A stretch of DNA of 64,000 nucleotides from Clytia hemisphaerica (Eukaryota; Cnidaria; Hydrozoa; Leptothecata; Clytiidae), in contig CACVBU010001358.1 in the NCBI GenBank assembly GCA_902728285.1, positions 186,001-250,000 of the forward strand, read 5' to 3'. The translations under genes and the position numbers were made by a program. Below the pieces are notes generated by a model. It was not told where the DNA came from. It was given only the letters and a program-made list of their open reading frames with translations, and made no database searches. Below are positions 45,090 through 58,700 of the stretch, in pieces (position 1 is the first letter of the stretch; every line of letters begins with the position of its first letter).

Positions 45090-46630
45090 AGTTCGGTTCG
45101 CTACTTCTAGCGCATTTACATGTTGATCCAGACGATGGGGCTGAGAATTCGGTGGCCCAAAATCTAAAAATTCACTGGAGTTAAGTTTTATTCTCCAGCC
45201 TATCAAAAACTCCTGGTGCATAGGCGTAGTATATTTTATTCATACCTTTTTCAATCGACAAGCTTACATCATGTTTTCCATTTTTCTTCGCGTGTCATTA
45301 CTTTATTTTGTAGTCAGTACCATTTTGGCTTATGTGTCAATCTAAATTAATTTATGTAATATTTATTCACTATTGTCGAATGAAGTTAATGTGTTTTATT
45401 TTAATACTAATAGTTTGACGCCATGGAGACGATCATCAGTTGAAAATAAAAAATTCGATTTTTCAATTCCCGATTGGTCAAGTACTCTTTTGATGAATGA
45501 GAGTTCAACTCACGAGAAGTTAATATTTAATCATAAATGAATATACTTCTAAAAATGTTGTATTGAGCACTCTCAATATCCCAAACCTGAATCGATTTGT
45601 AGTGGTACAAAAAATGTTTATTTGAAAGATTCTATCTCTATGATAAATAAAATTTTCATATTTCTATTCTAAATTGATTAGATTCATATATTTCTAAGGC
45701 AATTCTAATTTGAATGCAAAAAAAGTGAATTTTACTATTCAAATGTAAATTGACCTTTATTATATTCGATATATATTTCTCATATTCCCATAAAACCGCA
45801 AAGCAAGCAGGTGGGAAGGGTTCCCAGTGGGTCTGTGGGAAGGGGTGTTTTTTTGTAGTCTCCGGTGGAGAGAATTACATGTACTACGTAGGTTAGAAAT
45901 GTTATGAATTCCCACGGAGATTGTTGTTATGCCTGTAATTCGGCCTGTATTCATGATATGTACCATTGCAATGTCTTCTACGGACCCAACAGCTGCTGAT
46001 TGTTTGAAAGACTGATTTTACGTCACTTACAACCAATCAGCTGTTGAGTCTGTGATGTAATGTCAGAAGACAATGTAATTCATTGGAAGCTGGGTGTCAA
46101 CTGAAAAAAAATAAGTTCGTCCCAAATACCTGTTCACAAAAAATAAATCCAGACATTTGTTCTTTTTAAATTTTTGCCAAGCGAATTTATGAGCGAAGCA
46201 GTTTTGCTATATTGTGTGCACGTACCTTTAACTTCTATCCCAAGCGAAAATTTGCTATAAAATTTGCTATATAAATCACATCTTCAAACCGATGATTTTA
46301 TCAAAATGACCTTGAATGGTTTGGCTTAAAGCCACGAAAACTTTCTCGGTTTGGTAGCTAGGACTGCGAAAAATGCCGTTTTAAAATGGTGTACCCTAGC
46401 AGTGAACAGCAAAAAAATTACCGGAAGTCGAAACACGGACTTAGAATCTGAAGTTGATCAGATTGCCACGCGGGCGGCACGCATCTAAGCAATCTAAGCA
46501 GTGGTTCTTCGGTTTTAAATGTTTATTTTGATGTTAAATGAAAAAAAATTAGTTTGAACGGTGACAGAAAGGATCTTCATCATCCCTCGACTTTTGACAG
46601 CAAGTATCATATATCAAATAAGGTCAATCA
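45090..46630. other. Region without a recognised gene
   Basis: AT-rich. ACAGCTGCTGATTGTTTGAA near 45992 and its approximate inverse near 46030 form a weak foldback. GCGAAGCAGTTTTGCTAT near 46194 is shared with 18762. Missing 5' exons of the STI1-like gene could lie here but were not found. Confidence 0.3.
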
Positions 46631-46639
46631 ATGAGAGGT

Positions 46640-47003
46640 TTTTGCAAGTCGCGCGGACGGAAGGCGTGCAAAAAAGTGTGGTGTGGTGAAATTTTCTTCC
46701 AACACGCTAAAGCTCTGATGAAGGTCGGGAAATTTTCAACATCTGGAAGGTTTACATTACGGAATTTTGCCAGACACTGCGTCAAGAATTTTGCAGCGGA
46801 AGGTCTGGTAACCCAACCCTCGTTTTCGGGGATTAGCGGGTCCGACTGAAATATTCCTACGTTTACGGGCAAGGAATGTTGAACCCGACTGAGGATGCGG
46901 CACATCAAAGGCCGACTGTCATTCCTCTCCGATGGGAAATTGGCCCGCTCCCTTTAGAGCTTTAGCGTGGGCGGCCGCTAATCCGCCATCGGAATATCAG
47001 ATA
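46640..47003 (+). repeat. Long copy of the TTATCTGG...CAGATAA family, left end unclear
   Basis: Shares GAAATTTTCTTCC, ACACGCTAAAGCTCTG, TTTTCAACATCTGGAAGG and the right end GCCATCGGAATATCAGATAA with 51578-52696. The left terminus was not identified. Confidence 0.65.
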
Positions 47004-47337
47004 AGAACGAAACTTACCTTGCAAAACCAAGTGGATATTCTATGATAAAGAAGTACGGAGGTAATCAAATTTGTCGAATTTGTCAAGGATTAAATCAAAA
47101 CTACCCAAGAACCAACATGGTGAAAAAGGCTCAGAAATGTTCATACCTGCCAGCCCTGCGCTGTTTGTAAATAGTGAAGAAAGGTTGGTGTTGGTTGTTG
47201 CTGTGTGGTTGAAAATTAACTCTCTTTGTACTACATTACCTACTGAGCAGCAGTTTATTGGTGCATTCACTAACTACACTGAACTGTAAATGGAAATTTA
47301 CACATACATATAATAGTTTTTCTCTTTTCTCTATTAG

Positions 47338-48143
47338 ACGGCGAAAGTTCAAGTACAGCCAACAACAGCAACTTCAAAGAAACAGACAACGAATTTAACA
47401 AAACAGTATGTTGAAGATGAAGAAAACATGAAAGAAATTCTCTCCTCTCCTGATATTCAGCACATCTTACAATCACCAAAAATTCAACAACTCTTCAATC
47501 TTTTAAGAAGCGACCCCAATAAGGCGCAAAGGTTGGTTTGTTTTAGTGATTTTATTAAATATAATGTTATAGACGTGGTTTTCTTCTTCTTATCCTGTGT
47601 AGAGGCTTTGTAACCCCCCATAGGCGGTTTTAAACCGCGTCGAACTTATCAGAGGAAGAGATTTGTAATGGTAATTTCTTCGCATGTTTCCGACGTACTT
47701 GCTCTACAGGGTGTCCGGAAAAAAGTATCGAGTTCGAACATGATTCTGAGTAGAATGTTGTTGCTTGAGTTTAACAAAATGTAAGAATGGTATACCAACA
47801 TAATAATCATTTTTACACCGGTCATTATGACCGTCTCTGCTTGATGTTCAGCAACTAAAGAGACGGATCAAGGGTAACTAGAGAAATCCAGGGAAAGGAG
47901 TGGCGCCCTCCACTACCTTCGGGTAGACAGCTAGAGAAAGGGAGCCTTCGGGTCGCCCTCGACTGCGGTCGCAAACTTACTTACTTACGGTTTTGTAAAT
48001 TCGGAGAAAGTCTTTATATTGGATTAGATGATCAACTTCTTATTTTTTATTTCCACTTCAGAATGTTGCAATCAGGAGATAGTGAATTTCGGCAACACGT
48101 CCAAAAGTTGATCGATGCTGGTTTGCTGCAAATGGCTCGCTGA
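47338..48143 (+). CDS. 3' exons of a protein with a C-terminal STI1-like helical domain
   Basis: Two exons: 47338-47531 (acceptor TTTCTCTATTAG, donor AGGTTGGT) and 48062-48143 (acceptor TTCCACTTCAG, stop TGA). The phase-2 junction joins cleanly. The first exon gives a Thr/Lys/Gln-rich linker then KEILSSPDIQHILQSPKIQQ and LFNLLRSDPNKAQR. The second continues MLQSGDSEFRQHVQKLIDAG and ends LLQMAR. Repeated short helices with NP/DP and SP turns, ending at the protein's C-terminus, resemble the STI1/DP domains of Hsp70/Hsp90 co-chaperones; that link is inference. 5' exons were not found, so this is a partial gene. AATAAA at 48961 could end the transcript. Confidence 0.65.
47835..47985 (+). mobile_element. 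SINE family 1, body copy
   Basis: CTCCACTACCTTCGGGTAGA, GGAGCCTTCGGGTCG and CGACTGCGGTCGCAAACTTA match the SINE body. It lies in the intron of the STI1-like gene, after a CAGGGTGTCCGG element end at 47704. Confidence 0.65.
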
Positions 48144-48151
48144 TGATACTT

Positions 48152-48249
48152 CCCAGCTGACACACAACGTTGTTTCAACGTTCATCTAACGTTAAATGGA
48201 TGTTTTGAACATTAAATTGACGTTGAAAGAACGTTGTGTGCTAGCTGGG
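48152..48249. mobile_element. AACGTT hairpin MITE, copy 1 (98 bp)
   Basis: CCCAGCTGACACACAACGTT at the left, AACGTTGTGTGCTAGCTGGG at the right, with AACGTT or ACGTT repeated inside. It begins 8 bp after the stop codon of the STI1-like gene, so it is in the 3' UTR. Confidence 0.9.
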
Positions 48250-48689
48250 TTGTATTGGCAACCTGAGTTATAAATTGAGAAGTGGCTAGTTTCAAAACAG
48301 ATAAATTCAGGTCAAAGTTGAATTGAATTAACTGATCCAGTCTTGCTATACCCAGTTTGCATTCAATCGATATTTGATGCTATGATTAACAGTAAATACG
48401 GTCCAGTGCTACTCGAATTACTTAACACAATTGCTGGTTGTAGAAATGTATGTACATTGACTGAAATGGTATAATATTCGAGGGATGCATTTAGGTCAAT
48501 AACTGTTCGCGAAGTGAAGTTCTCTCGGAAATCGCAGAGAGAGTCAAACCCAGTGTTTTCCTATAGCAAAAAGGATATTCTCACCAACACCAAGAACAAA
48601 GACTTTTTTTGGTGCTTTCATTGGACCCAGAAAATAGCTCAACTTTGCTTTTGACAGATATTTCGTTAAAATAGACTTTGTTTTTTGCA

Positions 48690-48925
48690 TCCCTCTCTCA
48701 GTTCCCAATGGAACCTTTTCCCAAAAGTAGGGATGAAAACTCCAATGGAGATAGAAATTCTATTATTTTCAGCTTGAAAAATCAAGTAGGGATGGTTTTT
48801 GAGTCGAATTCATTCAATAGAATTGTCAAATGAAATCAGAGTCCTTTTTCTAGTGTGGTTGAGATTGTAGGGTATTTTTCACACCTTGGACAAAATTTTG
48901 ACGCGGGGTTGTCCCACTGGGTATC
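48690..48925. repeat. Diverged CCCACTGGG-type repeat
   Basis: CCCAATGGAACC at the left, GTTGTCCCACTGGGTATC at the right, with AGTAGGGATG words between. Ends poorly preserved. Confidence 0.4.
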
Positions 48926-49574
48926 TTTGACATGTATTTTTCTTTATATGGTTAACTGTCAATAAATAAAAATAGGTATGATTTTATTTGGTTCATATAA
49001 TTTAAATTTTCTAGAAATTGTTTATATTGTGAAATACTTTCAGTTGCTGTAAAACGCCAAGGTTAAGAAAGAATGTATCAACAGAAAATTCGATATGCTT
49101 CACTTAGTAATGTTACATAATTTAAGATTCGCTTTGTTTACTATTAAAGCCATGGCTTAGATTTGGTCTGAAATACGAGCAAACTGTCTTGAGCAAGAAC
49201 AGCACTTTAGCAACAAAAACTATATGTACAAACAAAATAATTTGTACTCAATAAAATCTATTGGAGCTGTTACCCTCGAATTGAAACATAAATTTGTTTG
49301 TGAATTCTTTAAGTTTAGACAGTATAATATTTACTGCTTGAAAAATGTCTTTACATTTCAAAGAAGAAACCCCCTGTCAAAAGCTACGTTTACTTGGAAA
49401 TTTAAACTAAGTTCTCTCCTCCAGGGGGTAAGTCTTGTAAACTTTCTTAGTATAATTCTAAGTTCAGAAAAAAAAAACATTTAAAATTTGCAGCATTGAA
49501 AATGTTTTTTAGATATAGACATTATATATAAACTATTCTAATTTCGGAGTTACTTGCACTGAATTTAATAATAC

Positions 49575-49672
49575 CCCAGCTGGCACATAACGTTGTTTCA
49601 ACGTTCACCTAACGTTCACAACGTCTATTTAACTTTAGATGAACGTTGAAACAACGTTGTGTGCCAGCTGGG
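49575..49672. mobile_element. AACGTT hairpin MITE, copy 2 (98 bp)
   Basis: CCCAGCTGGCACATAACGTT at the left and AACGTTGTGTGCCAGCTGGG at the right; AACGTT occurs six times in 98 bp. It ends 86 bp before the lipase start codon. Confidence 0.9.
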
Positions 49673-49758
49673 AAATTAGAAACTCTTTTTAGATTCAATT
49701 TCAGGAAGATCTAGAATTTAATTGGAAAATCAATGGTGCAATGAGATGATGAGTAATC

Positions 49759-52700
49759 ATGCAACTCATATTGATTTTCACTTTTGTTCTTGGCTCTGAT
49801 ATCTTGACTGTGGTCGGCAGTGATTGTCCGTAAGTCGAATTATTTAATCACTTTTCTCCAAATAATTGTTGCCAAACTCGTACCCGCTACAAGTTTTTCA
49901 GTATTAAATGAAATGAAGTTCATTTATTGAGAAGGAAGAAAGTTCATTTATTGAGAAGGAAGATAATTATAGCCAAACAATTTAGTCCCGGGAAGGGAGG
50001 TTACTAAGACAGATTGAGGGTACGGGTATGTGTCGCCCTTATTGGCGCCTTTTTGACTTTCAAAGTCCCTCTAAGGGTCGTAAAAATCTCATTATGTAAC
50101 TTCAGTCCCCCTGAGGGTTACAAAAAAAACTCCTAAATTATCCTACTCCTATCTCACGTTAATCGTTTCGTATTTGAAATTGTGTACAGACTAATATTGT
50201 CCCTAAAAAGGCTAAGTTTTTGGGTTTTTTCTAGAGTTTTCGTATTTTGTGTTTCATTGTAAGATTTATGTTTTGATCAGGTAAAAAGAATAATTTCTTA
50301 CTCCATTCGTTTAATGATAAAATTTCTTTCTTTTGTTCTCGATCTTCTTTCGGCCGAATTACGGAAACAAACAGTATATTTGTTTTTCGCCTAATGCTTT
50401 TTAAGGATTTTGCATTAACTAAGCTCTAGTTTAGACGGCTCATTTTTTGTCCTGCCTATTCCTAATTATAAATTAAAGTGAACATAAAGTTGGCTGTCTA
50501 CAGTCAACATGAATTGCCCTTTTTTGACGTCAGTGCAATGTCTTCTTTCAACCCTTTTCAAGCAAATATTTTAACTGCCAACTTTGTGCCCACTTTTGGC
50601 CTACTCTAACAATTAAATAGGTAGGGCCGAAAGTCGACCATCTAAACTAGAGCTAAGGCTCACAAAACTTAATGTTTCCTATGAAAATAAAATTGTATTA
50701 TTGAAAAATTATTATTTTCTTTACAAGGGACAATGATAACTTACCAAGGTTCAGGGATGCCAAGATCTCTATGGAAACGTGTTATATTCTCAACAAAAAC
50801 AGTCATGATGATATGCCAGAGTATGAAGGCCAAAAGTTTATGAGCGATAAACTAATTATTCGGAAAATCAAATACGCTAAACTTGGTATGTTCTCTACGG
50901 TAATATCTTTCCAACATTTCAAACAATAATCAAGTGAAAACATTTCCACTCAAAATGAAAATCTCCCTTTAATAGACCATTTTATGAATTACGTTACGAG
51001 CAACGTTTACCTCGTTTTCAAGATATCTCTATGGTAATTTATTCCAAGAGCAGTCCATAAGAAGTTTAATTTATTTCTGAAAGTAGCACTCAGATATAAT
51101 ATTTACTGAAAGATTTCTACCGTGCTTCTTATTTACAGGAAATAACGAAGGTGGTCTTCGAGTAATGATCGTTGAACATCAGGATGAGCCAATCACTATC
51201 GTCGCTTTCAAAGCATCTGGCCTGTAAGTTTCCAGAATAAAAGGGGTTCTCTAAAGTCTGTTCCAAATAGACCTTTTCATAAATTACGTTACGAACATCA
51301 ATTGCCTCGTTTTGATATTATTGCCATGGTGATTAACTTCCAGCAGATTTTATTAAAACTACTTCCTATTCATAAAAAAATAATTAATGTCTCAATGGAC
51401 ATAATCACAATGGTAATTGTTTGAATACGAGGCAAATGATGTTCGTGACGTAATTTATGAAAAGGTCTATCAGCAGTTCTAACTTTTCAAAACTTTCCTC
51501 TTGAGGAAAAAAAATTTAAAATACCTCGATGAAAAGATCATCTTGAGCGGCTCGATGTAAGCTTTTGTAGAATTTTCTTATCTGGCACCCGATGTAGAAA
51601 TTTTCTTCCGACACGCTAAAGCTCTGAAGGTCGGGAAAATTTTCAACATCTGGAAGAAATACATTACGGAATTTCGCCTGACCGCGTAATTTTTTAGAAA
51701 AATGGGCCCGAGTGCAATTTGGACAGGGAAGGTGTCATGGCCGACAAAATTTGGGTCAGAAAAAACTTCAAAAGGTTTCACGAAATAAATTCAAATACAA
51801 AACTATTTGGAGAAGGAATCATGCAAAATATTATCATTCTTTTCACAAGAAGGGCATGTAGAAATACTCAAATAAGTACTTTTCCTTCTTTAAACTGATC
51901 ACAGAAGCAAAAACAAAATAGAAATAACATTGTACACAAAAAAGCCTGAAAGAAGAGAAAAGTCATAATCAGCATCTATAATAACACTAAAAGAAAAACT
52001 AAAGCTATAGAAAATGAATACTAATGAACACTTTTGTGAAGTTTGATAAAGATTTTATTAAAAAAACTTCAGTTCTGGAACACTGAACTGAAGTCGGTTT
52101 GTCGGTTGTCGGCCGGTGTTAAATTTGGAGGACGGTCTAAGATAGATAACAACATGAAGGTTACTGATAAAAGCCTAAGCCCATAGGAACATACCTGCTT
52201 TATTTTCTTGGTCTTTGAATGGTATAAATTTGAGAAAGTGCAGAAAAAATCTAGCCATCAAAACAAACAAAAACAAAAGTTTGATTATCAACTTTTCTGT
52301 GGTAGAAAACACATTTTTTGGGTTGGTGCACATACAGAAATTACACTGGATACTAAAACTAATATTCAGGGAGTGATAAGTACAGTTAAACTACAAAAAA
52401 TCCATCAAAAGAAACCAAAAACAACCATAACAGCACACATTTTTTGAAAATTACATCAGCCATGTTGTTTGTAATTTTTGCCGACATACTCATGACGTGG
52501 TAACTAACGAAGTGATTTGACGGTCTTTTGAGGCCCAGACTCAAAAAACAATTTTGAGCGTTCAGCACGGCCCCCAAAATGAGGCAAACATGTGTCGCAC
52601 ATCAATGGATGACTACTATTTCTCTCGATGGTATATGGCCCGCTCCTTAGAGCTTTAGCGTGGCGGCCGCCAATACGCCATCGGAATATCAGATAAAGAA

Positions 52701-55700
52701 TTTTCTAGAAGTTACTCTCGGGTACCTAATAATAATAATAATAATAATATTGTTTTACAAATTCGCAGGCCACCGTGCGGACACATGGGCCTCTATGAAT
52801 CGCTCATACATTTTGGGTTAATTATTTACATTGTTATAATATAGACAGGTATGCAACAATAGTGACACTTTCAATCATATTCAAACTTTTTAGCTTTCCA
52901 GGCCACACTAAGGGTCTCTTTAAATTCTTCCACTGAGGATGAGTTGACTACTTTTGAAGGCAAACTATTCCACTGCTTAATGCCCCGATAGTATAGGGAG
53001 TTACTTGCGGACCGCGAACACCATCGTTCCCAAGACTACAATTCGAGTCGTGCGTTCTCATAGGTCTCCCTCGCTGGTTACATTTTCTTAGGAGCAAGAT
53101 TTGTCATAGTAGTTAGATGTTTAAAGACTCACCAGTGCACTTACCTCGCGTCTGTATTTTAGACTAGTTATTCCGATTCTTTGCATTCGATTTTCATAGC
53201 TTAGCTGTCCACATGTCTCAACTGTTTTAGATGCGCGTCGCTGAACACCTTCTATCAATCTCGCGTGTTTTTTCAGTTTTGGTGACCAGATAACTTGGGC
53301 GTATTCTAAGTGTGGTCTGACAAATGTTACGTACAGTTTTCGAAACAGTTCTGGAGTGAGGTACGTGAAGGTCCGCCTGATAAGACCAGCCATTGAATTA
53401 GCTTTTTTCACCTGATTTGATATGTGTTGGCAAAGGACGATTCTTATCGATGATAACACCAAGATCTTTTTCGAATGATACACGTTCAGGGATTTTATCC
53501 CTAGTGTGTATTCGTGTACCTGTTGATATTTTGCTTTCCTGGGCTAGACATGACATTTGTTAGGATGAAAAGTTAAAAGCCATGTTTCGGACCACTTTTG
53601 TAGTTGGTTAATATCGTTTTGTATTACTAGTGCATCCTCAACTGATTCCACTTTATTGACGAGTTTGGTGTCGTCAGCAAAAAGGAATAATTTTGACTTA
53701 ACGGAATCTGGTATCGATTGATAAATAAACGAAAAGGGTAGGCCCTAGACACTACCTTGAGGTACTCCACTGAGCACTGCTTTTTGCACCGATTCAACTC
53801 CGTTTACTTTGACAATCTGGGATCGATCCTTCAGGAAGTCTTTGATCCATTCAAGCAACTTGTTTTTTATCCCATATGCTTCTAGTTTGATTAGGAGACG
53901 TTGATGAGGAACTGAGTCGAATGCTTTTGCAAAGTCAAAGTATATTGCGTCTACGGCTTTACCGTTTCCAGTATCTTCGGTGCAAGCATCTAGGTAGTTT
54001 AGTAATTGTGTTACAGTTGACCGGCGGTTGATGAAGCCATGTGTTTGCTAGATAGTTTCTCTTGATCACGATATGTCATAATATGGTTTTCAAATCTTTT
54101 CCATTATTCGGCAAACTATAGATGTTAAACTAATCGGACGATAATTTTCTGCTATGTTTTTGTTTCCTTTTTTATAGACAGGTGATACGTTTGCAAGCTT
54201 CCAGTCCTTCGGAAGACAACTCTCATTGAAAGATTTTGTCATTATCAGGAAAATCGGTCTGCGATTATTCAGCAATCCTTGAGCATCCTTGGGTGAAGCT
54301 CTGGGCCGAGGGATTTATTTGGATTTAACTTTTTAGTTTTCCCTTATAGTTTCAGTGAGTATGTTGATCTCAACTTCTTATCCGTCCTAGCAAATTCAGG
54401 GCTCCTCGAGTGGCTCACGTGTAAAAACTGCAGAATTGGTTCTGGAGAATGTCGCTTTTACTTTTATCGTCAACTTAATGGAGTTTTCGTCATTTGGATT
54501 CTCAAGCAGAGGGTGGATTCCAGATCTTGCTTTAAGGTTGCTACGTATGTATTTCCAGAATCTTTTTGGGTTTGTTTTGGACTGTTCGCTGATCTTTTTC
54601 TCGAATTCTCTTTTGGATCGAGTCAGGGCTCTTTTGGCGATATTACGGCTTATTACATACTCTCTTCTATATCTTTCAGTGTCTTCATCATGTAGAGAGT
54701 TGATCCATTTTCTATGTGCTTTTCGTTTCTCATTAATTAGGTAACAAGTGTTTGGATTTAATGGGCATTGCCTTTTTGATCTTTTGACAAGTCTTTGTTG
54801 TTTTGTGGAGTTGGCAATAAAGTTTCGGAGCTCAATCATTTGCTTTAGGACAGGTCCAGCTTCATTTACATTTAATTCTACTGCTGTGAAGTTGGTGGAC
54901 CGTTCATTTGGCTCAGATGGGTTCGGCTAGGTGGTAGTTAGCTTTGTTATATTATATCTATTTAGTATCCTTGAGAGTGAAGTATCCATAGAATTTGAAA
55001 AAGAGGACCTATGATCACTGAGATGGATGGGCAATATTTTATCTCAGAGACTTGGTTTTTTCCCCTGCAGGATGAGATCGAGTGTCGATGGCCTATCGGT
55101 TCACGTCGGGTGTGTTCGAGGCATGTTGGTATAAAAAGAGTCTCTTAGAGCATCGAGAAATCTTTCCTCGTTGCTATCTTCTTCGCATGGGGAAGACCAA
55201 TGTTTCCAATCGATCTTTCCGTAGTTAAAGTCTCCTACGAGACATAGGTGAGTGTATTTTGGGTTTAAGCAGAGATCTCTTATGAGCTTGTTCATGTTGT
55301 TGTTATTTTCATCGTAGTAGATAATGAGCGGGGAGTTTAGAATAAGCGTGGTGTGTGGGAAAATTCTAAAAACTTAATAAGCAAGGGGTTTGAATAAAAA
55401 TGTCCTGGGTGGAAAATTTTTGAAAAGGAGGCTTATACATCAGAATAAGGGCAAACATCCCAAAAATTAATAAGCGGGGAGGGGGATTGGAATAAGATGT
55501 ACTGGGTGAAGAGTTTTCGAAAAATTGATTATCGGGCCACGGGGGGACGCTTTTTAGGTTGGTACCCGAGAGTAAAAGTTAAGGCGAAAAATGTTTTCTG
55601 GAACTTTAAACTCCGTTGATTTCAAATACGTATTCCGTTTTTATTCCTTTTGAAGATACACAGGTCCAGTCAGGCGGTGATGGAATACTCGAAATAGACC

Positions 55701-58700
55701 TACTGTGAGGGACTAAACCTTAAAATGATATGAAAGTCTGAAGTTTTCCTTTAACACTTTAGTCATGATGATGATGATTTACTAAATCATCACTTATTTT
55801 CTTGTTTTCTTCTCTCATAAATAGTCGTGAAAGAGATTTGAAACAGCGTAAAAATATTTTCCGACTAGAAGATTTGCAGACATCACAACTTTCATTAGAG
55901 GGATACCGTTTTACAGTTATTTCGTATTTTGCCAACGCTTTGGATGTCTTGTATCATCAGAATTGGATGAGATTGTTGCAAGATCCTACCAGGAAATACA
56001 TTATCACCGGTTACTCGTTAGGAGGTGGAATTGCTTCGCTTTTTGCACTGAAAACTAAACTTCTCAAAGACGTAAGTATCTTCAGCTGGCACGCAACGCT
56101 GTTTTAACGTTCATCTAACGTTATATGAGCGTTAGAGACTTCAGATGGACGTTGTTTTGTGCCAGATAAAAAATAAACTTCGCAAAGACGTAAGTATTGA
56201 TACTCTTCAGCTGATGGCACGCAATGTTGTTTTAACGTTCATCTAGCGTTATATGAACGTTACCTTGTTTGGTGCCAGCTAAAAAATAAACCTCGCAAAG
56301 ACGTACGTATTGATATCTCCATTTATGTTATTCATGACGTAAGGTTTTCTACGGAAACGCCTCGCTTTTTGTCAGTAGTGGAAAATTATAAACAATTTAC
56401 CTTGGCTTAGGTTTGCTCCTACCAAAAAAATTCAGAGTGTTCCATAGAAAAGTTCACGTCAAGAATATCATAGATATTGTGCAAGCACGGGGATATTGCA
56501 ACGACCTATTACCTTTGACCACTTGAGCCCAGGACTCGAGTATTCGACTGAGAATCGAACTTACGAAGTTTGCATCGCCATTACAACGTTTCTAATAAAT
56601 GAACCGCTGCTTATTCTGATTGTGAATTAAAAAAGTGGGCAATGTCTTCTTTCAATCTTTTCCGAGCAAAGATTTTAACTGCCAACTTTGTGCCCACTTT
56701 CTGCCTACTCTAACAATTACAATAGGCAGGGCAGAAAGTCGGCCGTCTAAACTAGAGCTTAACTCTTATAAAAAATGTATGTAATATTTCTTATCCCAAA
56801 GACATCAATATGGTCGAACGATCAATCGTTACTGATCACTTTCGGACAACCTCGTATCGGAGATGAATACTTTGCTTCATTGCATGAAGAGCAGATTTCC
56901 GAATGGAAAAAATATCGTTTTATCGTACGAACAGATCCAGTCACTGATTTACCGAGAAAAATTGGCAATAATTTTGTACACCATTCAAGGTAAGCTAATG
57001 GATTTGAACTGTCGTTGTTGTATTATTAAAGGAAAATCATTTTTAAAATGAATTTTCTGTGTTTTTGAAGGAAAATCTATTTCTTCAATAATTTCTATAA
57101 TTCTGAAGAAAAATCCCGTAAAATCCATTTTTACAAAAATTTCCGGTATTTCTGAAGAAAATTACTTTAGTTAAGTATCATCCCTTTCTTTGAATAGTTT
57201 TCAGTGATTCTGAAGGAAAATAACTTTCTACGTTTTCTGTATTTTTGTTTTATAAAGTGTCTTTTGATTCAAAGTTTTGTATATTTTTTAAGGAAAATAT
57301 TCTAAAAGTGGATGGAAGAACTGTTACTTCTATTTGGTAGACTCTGTCCAAGCTCTTTTAACGATTTTAAAATGTCTTAATGACTTTTTTATACTCATCA
57401 TTTCACACCAAATGTATACTCATCAGCGAGTTTTATCGTATTTGCACTTTAGAGAATGGTGGAGTGATTAAATGCGATTTGGAATACCCCACTGTTCTAA
57501 CCTGCAAGATCCAGGCCGGTACCAGACCTCATTCAATCTAGTCTGAATTGCAGACCTCAATATATATACTACCTATATAGAACCCTTTTGGCTAGAGGAT
57601 GAGATGAAGCCTACAGTCTCTATCAGGATCTAAACAAATCAGAAGAGACTTTGCTGAAAAACACGGATATGTAAACTCGTTATTGATTACAAAAGGCAAA
57701 ATTTTATGGTGATTGGGCTATTCCAGAAATAGTCTGTACCCATTATCTTCAGGGCGTGACGTCCAAGGTGGTCTGGAAAATAAAAGTCCAAGGGGGTTTT
57801 TCGAGTGTAAAAATCCAGGGCGGTCAGTAAAATGAGGTTGAAAATCCAGGGTGGTCAGTGAAACGAGGTCGAAAATCCAGGGTAGTCTCCTTTCAGGATC
57901 TAAACAAATCAGAAGCTAAGAGACTTTGCTGAAAAATACGAATATGTAAACTGGTTATTGATTACAAAAGGCAAAATTTGATTGTGATTTCGCACATTCT
58001 TTTCGTTTTAGGGGAGTGCATGTATGGGATGACGTAGGAATACCTGGCGGAACGCTTGGCAAAAAGAAAAGAAAAAGAAAATCTTTATCAATTTTGCAGA
58101 GATCTTCACGAGCGGTACGACGTCACAGAAGTAACGGTGGATTATCTGATTTTGAAAATACTTTAAATATCGACAACAAAGATTTAGAATTACCAAGAAA
58201 GAATATTGTTACTAAGAATCAAAGTTCAATTATTGGTAGCATAAGCAGCAATATCATTAACCAGGTCAGCGATGAAGGCAAATCTTTCAATAATCCTGTA
58301 GCTAAAGAACAGCGACCTACAGTGATATCAAATCTTAACAACAATGCAAATTTAAAACCTACTAAAACAGAACACTCGAAACCTCTAATTGAATATAACC
58401 ATCGCGATTATGTAGAAAATTTACATACATTAACAGAATCAAACACCAGACAAGAAATCACCGATTCGACAGCTCTGGAAAACTCCAATAAAGAGCATGC
58501 ACCATGTATCACTGAAAACGAGGAGTTATCGCCAGGTGCTTCAGAAGCTGACACAAGAAACAATAACTCAACAGCAAACTGTGATAAACGATTTTTTGGT
58601 GCTATTTTCGACAATACGCCCCCGCCCGTAATATGGGAGGTATGTACTAAAGGTGAAGATGCTAAATGTTTATCAGGCGGATCTAATACAATTTTAGATG

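Larger units (their letters stand above)
56058..56320 (+). repeat. Tandem duplication of the lipase exon 4 splice donor plus MITE
   Basis: The exon end and donor CTCAAAGACGTAAGTAT (56062-56078) recurs as CGCAAAGACGTAAGTATTGA near 56180 and CGCAAAGACGTACGTATTGA near 56290. The first two copies are each followed by an AACGTT hairpin MITE, so the unit is about 111 bp. The first donor is the productive one; reading on through it meets a stop at 56105-56107. Confidence 0.8.

Noticed and set aside
51139-55825. LINE sequence as part of a lipase exon
   Set aside because: It is antisense and frameshifted. Lipase exons on either side join in phase without it.
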